Source: Myroides fluvii | GTDB lineage: Bacteria > Bacteroidota > Bacteroidia > Flavobacteriales > Flavobacteriaceae | Direction of reading: 5' to 3' | Assembly: GCF_009792295.1 (NCBI RefSeq) | Contig: NZ_CP039934.1 | Location: 1,012,501-1,076,500 of the forward strand | DNA length: 64,000 nucleotides | In this document: piece after piece, positions 26,570 to 33,848 of the stretch | Numbering within the stretch: the first letter of the stretch is position 1 | Layout: each line of letters begins with the position of its first letter | Program-made: the position numbers and the translations under genes | Notes under the pieces: model-generated | The model's database searches: none | What the model was told of the DNA's origin: nothing | What the model saw: the letters and a program-made list of their open reading frames with translations, nothing else

Positions 26570-27880
26570 TTAATCTTTTGCTACAGCAATTTTTACTTTC
26601 TTATTCTTCAACCTTGTATTTTCTAATGCTTGTAATAAGGGTTTAATTTTAGCTGTTCGCACGGCAACAAAGGCTTGGGTATCGCGTACATCAATCAATC
26701 CGATATCTTCTTTTTGCAGTCCACCTGTTTTAATTAAGTACCCCACAATATCTACTTTGTTGACTTTGTCTTTTTTTCCTGCACTGATATAAATCGTTTT
26801 AAAGTCCGTACGATTATCAATGGCATAGGTGCCCTTTAATTCTTCAATCGGCATCGCAGGATCAATAAAGCTGTATGATTCTTCATTGGTCACCATGACA
26901 TAGGCTTTTCCCGTAGCTTTCATACGCGCTGTACGTCCATTTCGATGAATAAAGGCATCTTCTTTTTCTGGAATTTGATAGTGAATTACATGGCCAATTT
27001 CGGGAATATCCAATCCACGTGCGGCCAAATCCGTTGAAATTAGAATATGACAACTTCTATTTCTGAATTTCATTAAGGCACGTTCGCGCTCTTCTTGCAA
27101 TAATCCACCGTGAAAAGCACCATTCGCTACGCCTTTGTTTGTCAACGTCTCACTGATACGCGCTACTGCATCTCGGTGATTACAGAAAATTAAAATCGTA
27201 TCCTTTCCTATTTTTCCAATCAGTTGAATCACAGCTTCAAGTTTTTCTTCTGCAGGACAAACCACCTTGCTGAAGGTCAACTTGGGTTTAATTTCTGCTG
27301 TTTGTAAGAATTTGAGGTTAGTAGGGTTTTCAATCCCTGTAAAATCAGGTATTCTTTTCAATGCGGTAGCCGAAGTCAGCATGCGAAATTCAAGTCGATC
27401 GAATGAATTAATAATGTAATCCATATCGTCTTGAAATCCCATTTCTAGTGCTTTATCAAATTCATCAACAACATAGCTGTGTACCATTCCCGTATCAAAT
27501 GAATTTTCTTCCACATGAAAAGCCACTCTTCCAGGAGTTCCAACCAATACAGCAGGTGGAGAAGCTAAGTTATTCAATTCTGTGCGCGTGGAATGCCCAC
27601 CATAACACGCATTGATTTTAAAAGCCGTTCCCATCTTCTTAAACACCGTTTCAATCTGTAGTGCCAATTCACGTGTAGGCACGAGAATAACGGCTTGTAC
27701 CCCTTTTACTGCAGGATTCAATCGCTGCACCAAAGGCAATAAGAAAGCTAATGTTTTACCCGATCCTGTAGGGGACAATAAAACAATATTATTTTTTGTT
27801 TGTGCGGTTTGAAGAGTTTGAAGTTGCATCTCATTTAAGGTTGCAATTTCCATTTTTTTAAGGATAGCTGCTTGATTCAT
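26570..27880 (-). CDS. DbpA-like ATP-dependent RNA helicase
   Basis: This 436-residue helicase has two RecA domains and a C-terminal DbpA-type RNA-binding domain. Visible motifs are Q-motif MQLQTLQ, Walker A PTGSGKT (37-43), PTREL (68-72), TPGR, motif II DEFD (139-142), SAT (170-172) and motif VI HRNGRTAR near 310. Motif II is DEFD, not DEAD. The C-terminal 75 residues (KVNKVDIVGYLIKTGGLQKEDIG) fit the DbpA domain that binds a 23S rRNA hairpin during ribosome assembly. The length and architecture suit DbpA, so a role in large-subunit assembly is likely, though not proven. Confidence 0.88.
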   Translation of the reverse strand: MNQAAILKKMEIATLNEMQLQTLQTAQTKNNIVLLSPTGSGKTLAFLLPLVQRLNPAVKGVQAVILVPTRELALQIETVFKKMGTAFKINACYGGHSTRTELNNLASPPAVLVGTPGRVAFHVEENSFDTGMVHSYVVDEFDKALEMGFQDDMDYIINSFDRLEFRMLTSATALKRIPDFTGIENPTNLKFLQTAEIKPKLTFSKVVCPAEEKLEAVIQLIGKIGKDTILIFCNHRDAVARISETLTNKGVANGAFHGGLLQEERERALMKFRNRSCHILISTDLAARGLDIPEIGHVIHYQIPEKEDAFIHRNGRTARMKATGKAYVMVTNEESYSFIDPAMPIEELKGTYAIDNRTDFKTIYISAGKKDKVNKVDIVGYLIKTGGLQKEDIGLIDVRDTQAFVAVRTAKIKPLLQALENTRLKNKKVKIAVAKD

Positions 27881-28140
27881 GGTGTAAAGGTAGGAGATTT
27901 TGGTTTACAGTTAACCACTAATGGTTTTTGCTGTAAAAAGTAACTCGTTTTACCGCAATACAAACTTTATCAATAATTTAATTTTTACTCCAAATAGAGC
28001 GATTTAAATTACAAAAATTAAACAAAAACAACCAATTACATATTAATAACAAACTCAAATTAGATAATAATCAATTTTATATAGAATTTTGAGCCAATAA
28101 ACAGGTTAAATCCCTTTTTAATCATTAAATATTCAATACA

Positions 28141-28890
28141 ATGAAAAGAAACAAAAATCCATTTTTTCTTGCCTTTTTAGTTCTAACAACGAACAGTTGT
28201 TGCACAGAAGACACTATTGTCTCCTCTGAAAAAACTGTAAAAACAACAAATTACAAGCAAGATTATCATATTTTAAAAGACTATGTCCGTATAGATAAAG
28301 TCAACCAGAAATACTACTTGGATTTCAGTCAACAAGAACATCAAGCACAGCTCACTAGTATAGCTCCTGATCACAAAAAAAGCTTTAGCCATGAATTAGA
28401 TCGGTTGAATCGTTACATCCAAGAGAAAAAAGGAAATGGCGCTTCTTTTATCATCATGCAAACACCAAATGAGACGTATTATGCAGGTTTTGAACCAACC
28501 GACTTATCCACAACCTCAACAGCAGATAAAAGTAGGTCAAATCCCATTCACAAACTAACCTTTAATTCACCAAATAGTCCACAACGACATACGATTTTTA
28601 CTGGACAAGATAAAATTCGAACGATTGTCTCCATGTTTTCTTCAGAACGCGGTTTAAAAGCGACATTAACCTGTCAAACAGGTACTTCTTCGGGACAAGC
28701 TCCCACCGTAATACTCACAACAATTAATCATACTTTTCAAGGGGAAATTAATTGGACACATACAAAAGCAGAAGCAAGCGTAACTTGGGATTTTGTATTT
28801 ACCGTGGATCGTGCAACTATTTCGGTCTTAGGAAATGTGTACAACGGTCATGGTGATGGTAGTTTTCCGACAGAACCAACAGCTGGATAA
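28141..28890 (+). CDS. Hypothetical lipoprotein
   Basis: This is a 249-residue protein with a lipoprotein signal ending NSC, Cys20 being the likely lipidated residue, followed by CTED. The rest is polar with Thr-rich beta-like stretches (TLTCQTGTSSGQAPTVILTT, TWDFVFTVDRATISVLGNVY). The alternating hydrophobic pattern suggests a beta-sandwich. I recognise no family. It stands alone, convergent with tRNA-Leu. A 260-base AT-rich region with no clear consensus promoter precedes it. Confidence 0.65.
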   Translation: MKRNKNPFFLAFLVLTTNSCCTEDTIVSSEKTVKTTNYKQDYHILKDYVRIDKVNQKYYLDFSQQEHQAQLTSIAPDHKKSFSHELDRLNRYIQEKKGNGASFIIMQTPNETYYAGFEPTDLSTTSTADKSRSNPIHKLTFNSPNSPQRHTIFTGQDKIRTIVSMFSSERGLKATLTCQTGTSSGQAPTVILTTINHTFQGEINWTHTKAEASVTWDFVFTVDRATISVLGNVYNGHGDGSFPTEPTAG

Positions 28891-28942
28891 TCCAATCAGT
28901 CGAATGCGATTCCAGGTAACAGGACCGATTTACCCCAATAAA

Positions 28943-28968
28943 AAAGCCTCTTCTTTCGAAGAGGCTTT
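28943..28968 (-). terminator. Intrinsic terminator of tRNA-Leu
   Basis: AAAGCCTCTTC (28943-28953) and 28958-28968 form an 11-base perfect stem with a TTTC loop. On the minus strand it is followed by 6 T. It lies 2 bases after the tRNA 3' end. Confidence 0.85.
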
Positions 28969-28970
28969 AG

Positions 28971-29052
28971 TGCGGGTGATAGGACTCGAACCTACACACC
29001 TTGCGGCACCAGATCCTAAGTCTGGCGTGTCTACCAATTTCACCACACCCGC
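28971..29052 (-). tRNA. tRNA-Leu (anticodon TAG)
   Basis: The minus strand folds as a class II tRNA. The acceptor GCGGGTG pairs with CACCCGC, the discriminator is A and the anticodon loop CTTAGGA lies on a CCAGA/TCTGG stem, giving anticodon TAG. A long variable arm (GTGCCGCAAGGTGT) and the T loop GTTCGAGTC follow. CCA is not encoded. The gene is 82 bases long with its own promoter and terminator. Confidence 0.95.
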
Positions 29053-29106
29053 AGGTGGCTCCAGAACTGCTGTACACTTGTGTACTGTTGTTCTTTTAAG
29101 ACGTTG

Positions 29107-29136
29107 CAAATATACAACCTGTTTTTTAATGCGCAA
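29107..29136 (-). promoter_or_regulatory. Promoter of tRNA-Leu
   Basis: On the minus strand TATATTTG (29107-29114) lies 19 bases after TTG (29134-29136), matching the Bacteroidota -33/-7 promoter. The same box and spacing occur before the second tRNA-Asp gene. Confidence 0.75.
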
Positions 29137-29161
29137 GAAAAAAATAATTTTTTTTTATTCT

Positions 29162-29169
29162 TATGTTTG
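29162..29169 (+). promoter_or_regulatory. Promoter -7 box of the M20 dipeptidase gene, deciding its start
   Basis: TATGTTTG matches TAnnTTTG. It overlaps the first in-frame ATG at 29163, so that codon cannot be in the transcript. Translation should begin at the ATG at 29202, which follows an A/T-rich leader. Confidence 0.55.
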
Positions 29170-29201
29170 TAAGGAATAATATAACTGTATCGATATATAC
29201 T

Positions 29202-30590
29202 ATGAAAGATTCAAAACAATTTGTTCAAGAAAACAAGCAACGTCTTCTGGATGAGCTAATTGAACTACTAAAAAAACCTTCTATCAGTGCAGATAGTGCG
29301 TACTCACAAGACGTAATAAACACGGCAGAAGCAGTAAAAGAAAATTTAATAAAAGCAGGTTGCGACAAGGTAGAATTGTGCGAAACGCCGGGATATCCTA
29401 TCGTATATGGAGAAAAAATCATCGATCCTGCTCTTCCAACGGTGTTGGTTTACGGTCATTATGACGTACAACCAGCAGATCCAATTGAACTTTGGACATC
29501 TCCACCGTTTGAGCCTGTAATTAAAACAACACCCCTTCACCCAGAAGGAGCGATCTTCGCACGTGGAGCATGTGATGACAAAGGGCAAATGTTCATGCAC
29601 GTGAAAGCGGTTGAATATATGATTGCAACAAACACTTTGCCTTGTAACGTGAAATTCATGATTGAAGGAGAAGAAGAAGTTGGATCAGTAAGTTTAGGTT
29701 GGTTCGTCAAAAGAAACCACGACAAATTGAAAAACGACGTGATTCTTATTTCTGATACGGGAATGATTTCCAATCAACAACCGTCCATCACAACAGGATT
29801 GAGAGGATTGAGTTATGTGGAAGTGGAAGTAACAGGTCCGAACAGAGATTTACACTCTGGATTATACGGAGGAGCGGTTGCTAACCCCATCAACGTATTA
29901 ACGAAGATGATTGCTTCTTTACACGATGAAAACAATCACATCACGGTTCCAGGATTCTATGACAAAGTAGAGGAATTATCACGCGAAGAGCGCGATGAAA
30001 TGGCTAAGCGTCCATTCTCTTTAGACGATTACAAAAAAGCATTGGATATTGATGAAGTATACGGAGAAGCTGGTTATACAACCAACGAGCGCAACTCGAT
30101 CCGTCCAACATTAGACGTAAACGGAATTTGGGGTGGATATACAGGAGAAGGTGCTAAAACAGTAATCGCAAGTAAGGCATTCGCTAAAATCTCGATGCGT
30201 TTAGTTCCAAACCAAGATTGGGAAGAGATTACAGAACTATTCAAAAAACACTTTGAAAGCATTGCGCCTGCAGGTGTAAAAGTGGAAGTAAAACCGCATC
30301 ATGGAGGACAAGGGTATGTAACGCCTATCGACTCTATTGGGTACCAAGCGGCAGCAAAAGCGTATGAAGATACCTTTGGGGTAACACCGATTCCAGTTCG
30401 CTCTGGAGGAAGTATTCCAATCGTTGCGCTATTTGAAGAGGAATTAGGATCTAAATCAATTATGATGGGATTCGGATTGGATTCAGATGCCATTCACTCT
30501 CCAAATGAGCATTTTGGTGTTTTCAACTACTTGAAAGGAATTGAAACCATTCCATTGTTCTACAAATACTACATGGAATTAGTAAAATAA
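29202..30590 (+). CDS. M20-family dipeptidase
   Basis: This 462-residue zinc peptidase hydrolyses dipeptides in the cytoplasm. Metal and catalytic motifs are VYGHYDVQPADP (His and Asp), RGACDDKGQ (bridging Asp) and IEGEEEVGS (catalytic and metal Glu). The lid/dimer domain lies at about 205-355. DAIHSPNEHFG near the end holds the last metal-binding His. The start at 29202 (MKDSKQFVQENK) is preferred over the upstream ATG at 29163 because that ATG sits inside a promoter box and adds an untypical 13-residue extension. It could split dipeptides imported by the POT carriers. Confidence 0.93.
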   Translation: MKDSKQFVQENKQRLLDELIELLKKPSISADSAYSQDVINTAEAVKENLIKAGCDKVELCETPGYPIVYGEKIIDPALPTVLVYGHYDVQPADPIELWTSPPFEPVIKTTPLHPEGAIFARGACDDKGQMFMHVKAVEYMIATNTLPCNVKFMIEGEEEVGSVSLGWFVKRNHDKLKNDVILISDTGMISNQQPSITTGLRGLSYVEVEVTGPNRDLHSGLYGGAVANPINVLTKMIASLHDENNHITVPGFYDKVEELSREERDEMAKRPFSLDDYKKALDIDEVYGEAGYTTNERNSIRPTLDVNGIWGGYTGEGAKTVIASKAFAKISMRLVPNQDWEEITELFKKHFESIAPAGVKVEVKPHHGGQGYVTPIDSIGYQAAAKAYEDTFGVTPIPVRSGGSIPIVALFEEELGSKSIMMGFGLDSDAIHSPNEHFGVFNYLKGIETIPLFYKYYMELVK

Positions 30591-30601
30591 TTTAGAACTC
30601 A

Positions 30602-30748
30602 TCTTGACTTTTTTGATTGAAGTGAAAATTAGCTATTTTGAATCTGATTAAAGGCATTTTTAAGTTGCATAGCAGGGCTACGGAATGAAAAAATGGCAAA
30701 AAGCAGGCTCAAAATAGCAATTTTTCAACCAATTAGAGAAAGTCAAGA
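30602..30748. repeat. 147-base imperfect palindrome with matched ends (MITE-like or structured RNA)
   Basis: The two 40-base arms 30602-30641 and 30709-30748 are inverted copies. The outer 10 bases (TCTTGACTTT and AAAGTCAAGA) and inner 10 (GCTATTTTGA and TCAAAATAGC) match perfectly. The symmetry continues without any gap to the centre at 30675, where TAGC and GCTA flank AGG. CATTTTT (30655-30661) pairs with 30689-30695. The register never slips over 147 bases. No plausible ORF lies in it. It fits a miniature inverted-repeat element, a REP-type element or an RNA hairpin. Confidence 0.65.
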
Positions 30749-30761
30749 GGAGTTCTTATAC

Positions 30762-30797
30762 AAAAAAGCGAGTACCTTTTGGTTACTCGCTTTTTTT
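30762..30797. terminator. Bidirectional terminator between the dipeptidase and glycosyltransferase genes
   Basis: AAAAAAGCGAGTA (30762-30774) pairs with TACTCGCTTTTTT (30784-30796), and the stem extends by CC/GG past a one-base bulge. A runs of T follow on both strands. The stop codon of the minus-strand glycosyltransferase (30783-30785) lies within it. Confidence 0.8.
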
Positions 30798-32045
30798 ATG
30801 TTTGTTCTTTTCTTCAATCCACAGTGCCATGTATTTGGTACTTTGCGCACTGTGATGTTTAAATACTTCTACTAGAAAATGACGTTTACGGTGGTTGTCT
30901 ATATCTTGATCTAAAAGCAAAACGCTTTCTTTGAAAATTGCTGTATACTTTGCTTTACTATAAGAACGTTGCAGTAAAGTCCTTCCTTTTTCTTGTTTTT
31001 CAAGCCAACTACTTTCGCTTTGATACAATTCAACGGCTTTTTGGATGAACTCTTCTACCTCATCTGCAACAAACCCATTCCACTCTTCGGCTGTAGCCAT
31101 GGCTTCTATTCCCACAGTTGTAGTTACATTGGGCGTTCCTACACGCATGCCATCCACAAACTTTCCTTTTATTCCAGCCCCAAAGGCAATTGGAGCTAAC
31201 ATGACTCTTGCTTGCCCCACCACTGCTAAAGCATCTTCTGCCCTACCGTGAATGAAAAAATTTTCTTTCGGATTGTGTAATTGCAATACTTTAGCTGACG
31301 GATAAGCACCATAAATATGCAATTGAACTTGAGGTAATCGCTTGCGTAGCAATGGCCATATTTCTGTTTTTAAGCGCAAAACTGTCTGCCAATTGGGTTC
31401 GTGAATAAAGTTGCCAATAAAAACAAACCCTTCTCTTTGTTCAAAAGGCAACCATTCGTCTTGTTCCTCTACGGATAGTTCATTTTCTAAAAAAGGAAGA
31501 ACCAAAAGAATATCAGGGGGAAGTTGAAATTGATGAACCAATAACTCAAGTTCCACACTAGAAATCAAGAGTGTCAAATCACAACGCATAATACTCGCCA
31601 ATTCGCGCTTGGTTTTATCGCTATATAAATAATCGTCAATAGTTCCCACTCCCTTTTTCACTAGTTCCTGACGGGCGTAACGCAAAAAGTGGAGATCCTC
31701 AGTATCGAGTAAGGTACGCGCTTGAGGGCATTGAGCCGTTACGCGCCATCCGAACTGTTCCTCCATCATAAAACGGTCGTACATCACCCAATCGGGCTGT
31801 AAATCCGCTAATACTTGGTCCATGCGCTCATCATTGAGATAAACCTCAATTTCATTCAATTGAAAAATACTCAAATCATCGCTATAGGGTGATTTCTGTG
31901 CAGTAGATCCAAAGTAAATATCCATGTTCCACGATTGAAAGACCTCCAACAGCTGTAACATGCGCTTACCCGCTGCAGAGGAACGCGATTCGGGCCATAC
32001 CTGACCGATAATTAATATCTTCTTCCCTTCTAATGAATTATCCAT
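30783..32045 (-). CDS. Glycosyltransferase, family 4-like
   Basis: This is a 420-residue two-domain protein of GT-B type. It starts with GKKILIIGQVWPESRSSAAG, typical of the first strand of glycosyltransferases. The C-terminal domain has FIGNFIHEPN, LHIYGAYPSAK, FFIHGRAEDALAVVGQARVMLAPIAFGAGIKGKFVDGMRVGTP-type blocks and VTTTVGIEAMA. These fit family 1/4 retaining enzymes. No other surface-polysaccharide genes lie nearby, so acceptor and sugar are unknown. A TATTTTTG box lies only 5-12 bases upstream of the ATG at 32045, which would give a nearly leaderless mRNA. Confidence 0.82.
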   Translation of the reverse strand: MDNSLEGKKILIIGQVWPESRSSAAGKRMLQLLEVFQSWNMDIYFGSTAQKSPYSDDLSIFQLNEIEVYLNDERMDQVLADLQPDWVMYDRFMMEEQFGWRVTAQCPQARTLLDTEDLHFLRYARQELVKKGVGTIDDYLYSDKTKRELASIMRCDLTLLISSVELELLVHQFQLPPDILLVLPFLENELSVEEQDEWLPFEQREGFVFIGNFIHEPNWQTVLRLKTEIWPLLRKRLPQVQLHIYGAYPSAKVLQLHNPKENFFIHGRAEDALAVVGQARVMLAPIAFGAGIKGKFVDGMRVGTPNVTTTVGIEAMATAEEWNGFVADEVEEFIQKAVELYQSESSWLEKQEKGRTLLQRSYSKAKYTAIFKESVLLLDQDIDNHRKRHFLVEVFKHHSAQSTKYMALWIEEKNKHKKSE

Positions 32046-32108
32046 CTCGCAAAAATACAGCTTCTTCTGTACTAAATCGTTCCAATTTTTAATCTCTATT
32101 ATATTTAG

Positions 32109-32116
32109 TATTTTTG
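32109..32116 (+). promoter_or_regulatory. Promoter -7 box of miaE
   Basis: TATTTTTG matches TAnnTTTG and ends 19 bases before the ATG at 32136. No TTG is at the ideal upstream distance. Confidence 0.45.
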
Positions 32117-32135
32117 TGACAAACGAAAAGGAATT

Positions 32136-32717
32136 ATGTTAGGACTTAAACTTTTAACCGATCCAAGATGGGCTAATATTGCCGAATCTAATCTTGAAGA
32201 AATCTTGACTGATCACTGTTGGTGTGAACAAAAAGCGGCGACCAATGCCATTACGCTAATTGCCTACAACTCAGAACACGACGATTTAGTAACGGAATTA
32301 ACGGAAATCGCTATTGAAGAGATGGAACATTTCAAAATGGTTCACGAGATTATCAAGCAAAGAGGTTATACCTTAGGGCGCGAACGCAAAGATGATTACG
32401 TGAATCAATTGGCTAAATTTTGCAAAAGAGATGGGAGTAGAAATGATGCTTTCATCGATCGCTTGCTTTTTGCTGCTATGATCGAAGCTAGAAGTTGTGA
32501 GCGTTTTCGCGTGTTGTCGCAAAACATTGACGATGAAGAACTAGCTAAATTTTATTATGACTTAATGGTTTCTGAAGCCAATCACTATACGACTTTCTTA
32601 AAATTTGCCCGCAAATACACGGAACGCGTAGACGTTGATAAACGTTGGAAAGAATGGCTGGATTTTGAAGGTAACTTAATTCAGAGTTACGGAACAAAAG
32701 AACATATCCACGGATAA
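32136..32717 (+). CDS. miaE: tRNA-(ms2io6A)-hydroxylase MiaE
   Basis: This 193-residue ferritin-like di-iron enzyme hydroxylates the isopentenyl group of modified A37 in tRNA. Iron ligands are visible in IEEMEHFKMVHE (ExxH), MIEARSCERF and SEANHYTTF (ExxH), and the N-terminal DHCWCEQKAATNAI supplies the first Glu. Family length is normal. It stands alone with its own terminator. The presence of this oxygen-dependent enzyme suggests aerobic growth. Confidence 0.94.
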   Translation: MLGLKLLTDPRWANIAESNLEEILTDHCWCEQKAATNAITLIAYNSEHDDLVTELTEIAIEEMEHFKMVHEIIKQRGYTLGRERKDDYVNQLAKFCKRDGSRNDAFIDRLLFAAMIEARSCERFRVLSQNIDDEELAKFYYDLMVSEANHYTTFLKFARKYTERVDVDKRWKEWLDFEGNLIQSYGTKEHIHG

Positions 32718-32722
32718 TAATT

Positions 32723-32753
32723 AAAATGCGAGTAGTGATACTCGCATTTTTTT
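32723..32753 (+). terminator. Intrinsic terminator of miaE
   Basis: AAAATGCGAGTA (32723-32734) pairs perfectly with 32739-32750 around a GTGA loop, followed by T. Confidence 0.85.
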
Positions 32754-32764
32754 ATGGCGTGGGT

Positions 32765-33310
32765 TTAACGCTCTAATTTTTTTATTTTCTGCAATAATTT
32801 ACGTGCCTTACTCTGATAGGCAGGCGTCTTTTCATGAAAACGCACTTCAATCAATTCTCCAATTAATTTCGCTTGTTCAGGAAATTTAGGTGCTAAACGC
32901 ATAATAATATGCATCGCATTGGATTCTGTTGCTACTTTGGTTTCTGAGGTTAACCAAACCAAACACTGATCGAGAATCGCCTCTTCTAGTGTTGCATCTA
33001 ATAGATTCCCTCTTTTTTCAACTAAAACAATCGCCATTTTACTCGTCAATCGCTTGACACTTTCATCTTCTACTTGGGGCAATTGACGAATGAATAACTC
33101 AATATAAGGATCTAATAGGAACGGATTCGCTTGGAGCAAATCATCCAAAACAATACTGGCTAATACATTGACCTTGATTTTTGGATCAAAGGTAAAATCA
33201 ACCAACGTTTCAATCAATGCTCCTGCATTCGATACTTGTTGTATGATTTTTTTTCGACTTGCTAAACTCGTATTTCCAACGACTAATGCCTCATAAATTT
33301 CTTTATTCAT
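32765..33310 (-). CDS. Alpha-helical repeat protein (HEAT-like), function unknown
   Basis: This is a 181-residue, almost wholly helical cytoplasmic protein. Paired amphipathic helices with Leu/Val/Ile spacing (VNVLASIVLDDLLQANPFLL, DESVKRLTSKMAIVLVEKRG, ATESNAMHIIMRLAPKFPEQ) suggest about four HEAT-type repeats. No catalytic motif is visible. A basic tail (KARKLLQKIKKLER) ends the protein. Similar flavobacterial proteins are sometimes labelled adenylosuccinate lyase, but none of that enzyme's signatures is present. It diverges from the blaI-like gene. Confidence 0.65.
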   Translation of the reverse strand: MNKEIYEALVVGNTSLASRKKIIQQVSNAGALIETLVDFTFDPKIKVNVLASIVLDDLLQANPFLLDPYIELFIRQLPQVEDESVKRLTSKMAIVLVEKRGNLLDATLEEAILDQCLVWLTSETKVATESNAMHIIMRLAPKFPEQAKLIGELIEVRFHEKTPAYQSKARKLLQKIKKLER

Positions 33311-33386
33311 TGATTGAACAGCATAAGAATAAACATTTTACATCTGTAAATATAAGTCGTTTTTTCAAAAATAGCATCGGATTTAT

Positions 33387-33432
33387 TTGGTTGTTATTTT
33401 ATTTGTTCTATATTTGTAGAACAACATCTACA
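33387..33432 (+). promoter_or_regulatory. Promoter and overlapping operator of the blaI-like gene
   Basis: TTG (33387-33389), 19 bases, then TATATTTG (33409-33416) form a full promoter. The dyad TTGTTCTA (33403-33410), 6-base spacer, TAGAACAA (33417-33424) covers the -7 box. A second dyad, TGTAGA (33415-33420), 6 bases, TCTACA (33427-33432), overlaps it and holds the TGTA/TACA half-sites known for BlaI/MecI operators. Autorepression by the adjacent gene product is inferred. Confidence 0.7.
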
Positions 33433-33478
33433 TAAATAGATTTAAAAATACTAAATCATCCTTAAAAAAAATAAATTC

Positions 33479-33844
33479 ATGATTAAACTACCTCAAACAG
33501 AAGAACAACTCATGGAGTATATATGGGAATTACAAAAGGCGTTTTCCAAAGATCTGTTGGACAAATACCCGGAACCGAAACCCGCTCAAACAACGCTAGC
33601 CACGTTGCTCAAGCGATTGACTGAAAAAGGGTTTATCACCTATGAGACCTTTGGAAATTCAAGAGCTTACACCCCATTGATCCATAAAGAGGATTATTTT
33701 GAAACGCACCTCAACCATTTGGTAGAGCAACATTTCAATAATTCTGCGTTTTCCTTTGCCTCATTCTTCACGCAAAAAAGCAAGATGAGCAAGAAAGAAT
33801 TAGAAGCTTTAAAAAAGATTGTCGAAGACCAAATCAAAGACTAA
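33479..33844 (+). CDS. BlaI/MecI-family transcriptional repressor
   Basis: This is a 121-residue winged-helix repressor of the penicillinase repressor family. The DNA-binding part is residues 1-75 (LPQTEEQLMEYIWELQKAF, QTTLATLLKRLTEKGFITYETFGNSRAYTPLI), and the C-terminal 45 residues form the dimer helices. In the family, the partner membrane protease cleaves the repressor near its centre in response to an envelope signal. The BlaR1-like gene starts 4 bases after its stop, the usual pair arrangement. Two dyads cover its own promoter. No beta-lactamase is nearby, so the regulon is unknown. Confidence 0.92.
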   Translation: MIKLPQTEEQLMEYIWELQKAFSKDLLDKYPEPKPAQTTLATLLKRLTEKGFITYETFGNSRAYTPLIHKEDYFETHLNHLVEQHFNNSAFSFASFFTQKSKMSKKELEALKKIVEDQIKD

Positions 33845-33848
33845 ACGT

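Noticed and set aside
28835..29179. ORF on the plus strand over the tRNA-Leu
   Set aside because: It is antisense to a clear tRNA with promoter and terminator.
30693..30875. 60-codon ORF between the dipeptidase and glycosyltransferase genes
   Set aside because: It starts in the palindrome, reads through a terminator and into the antisense of the glycosyltransferase gene.
32765..33310. Adenylosuccinate lyase
   Set aside because: The protein is only 181 residues and lacks the lyase signature; it is all-helical repeat-like.
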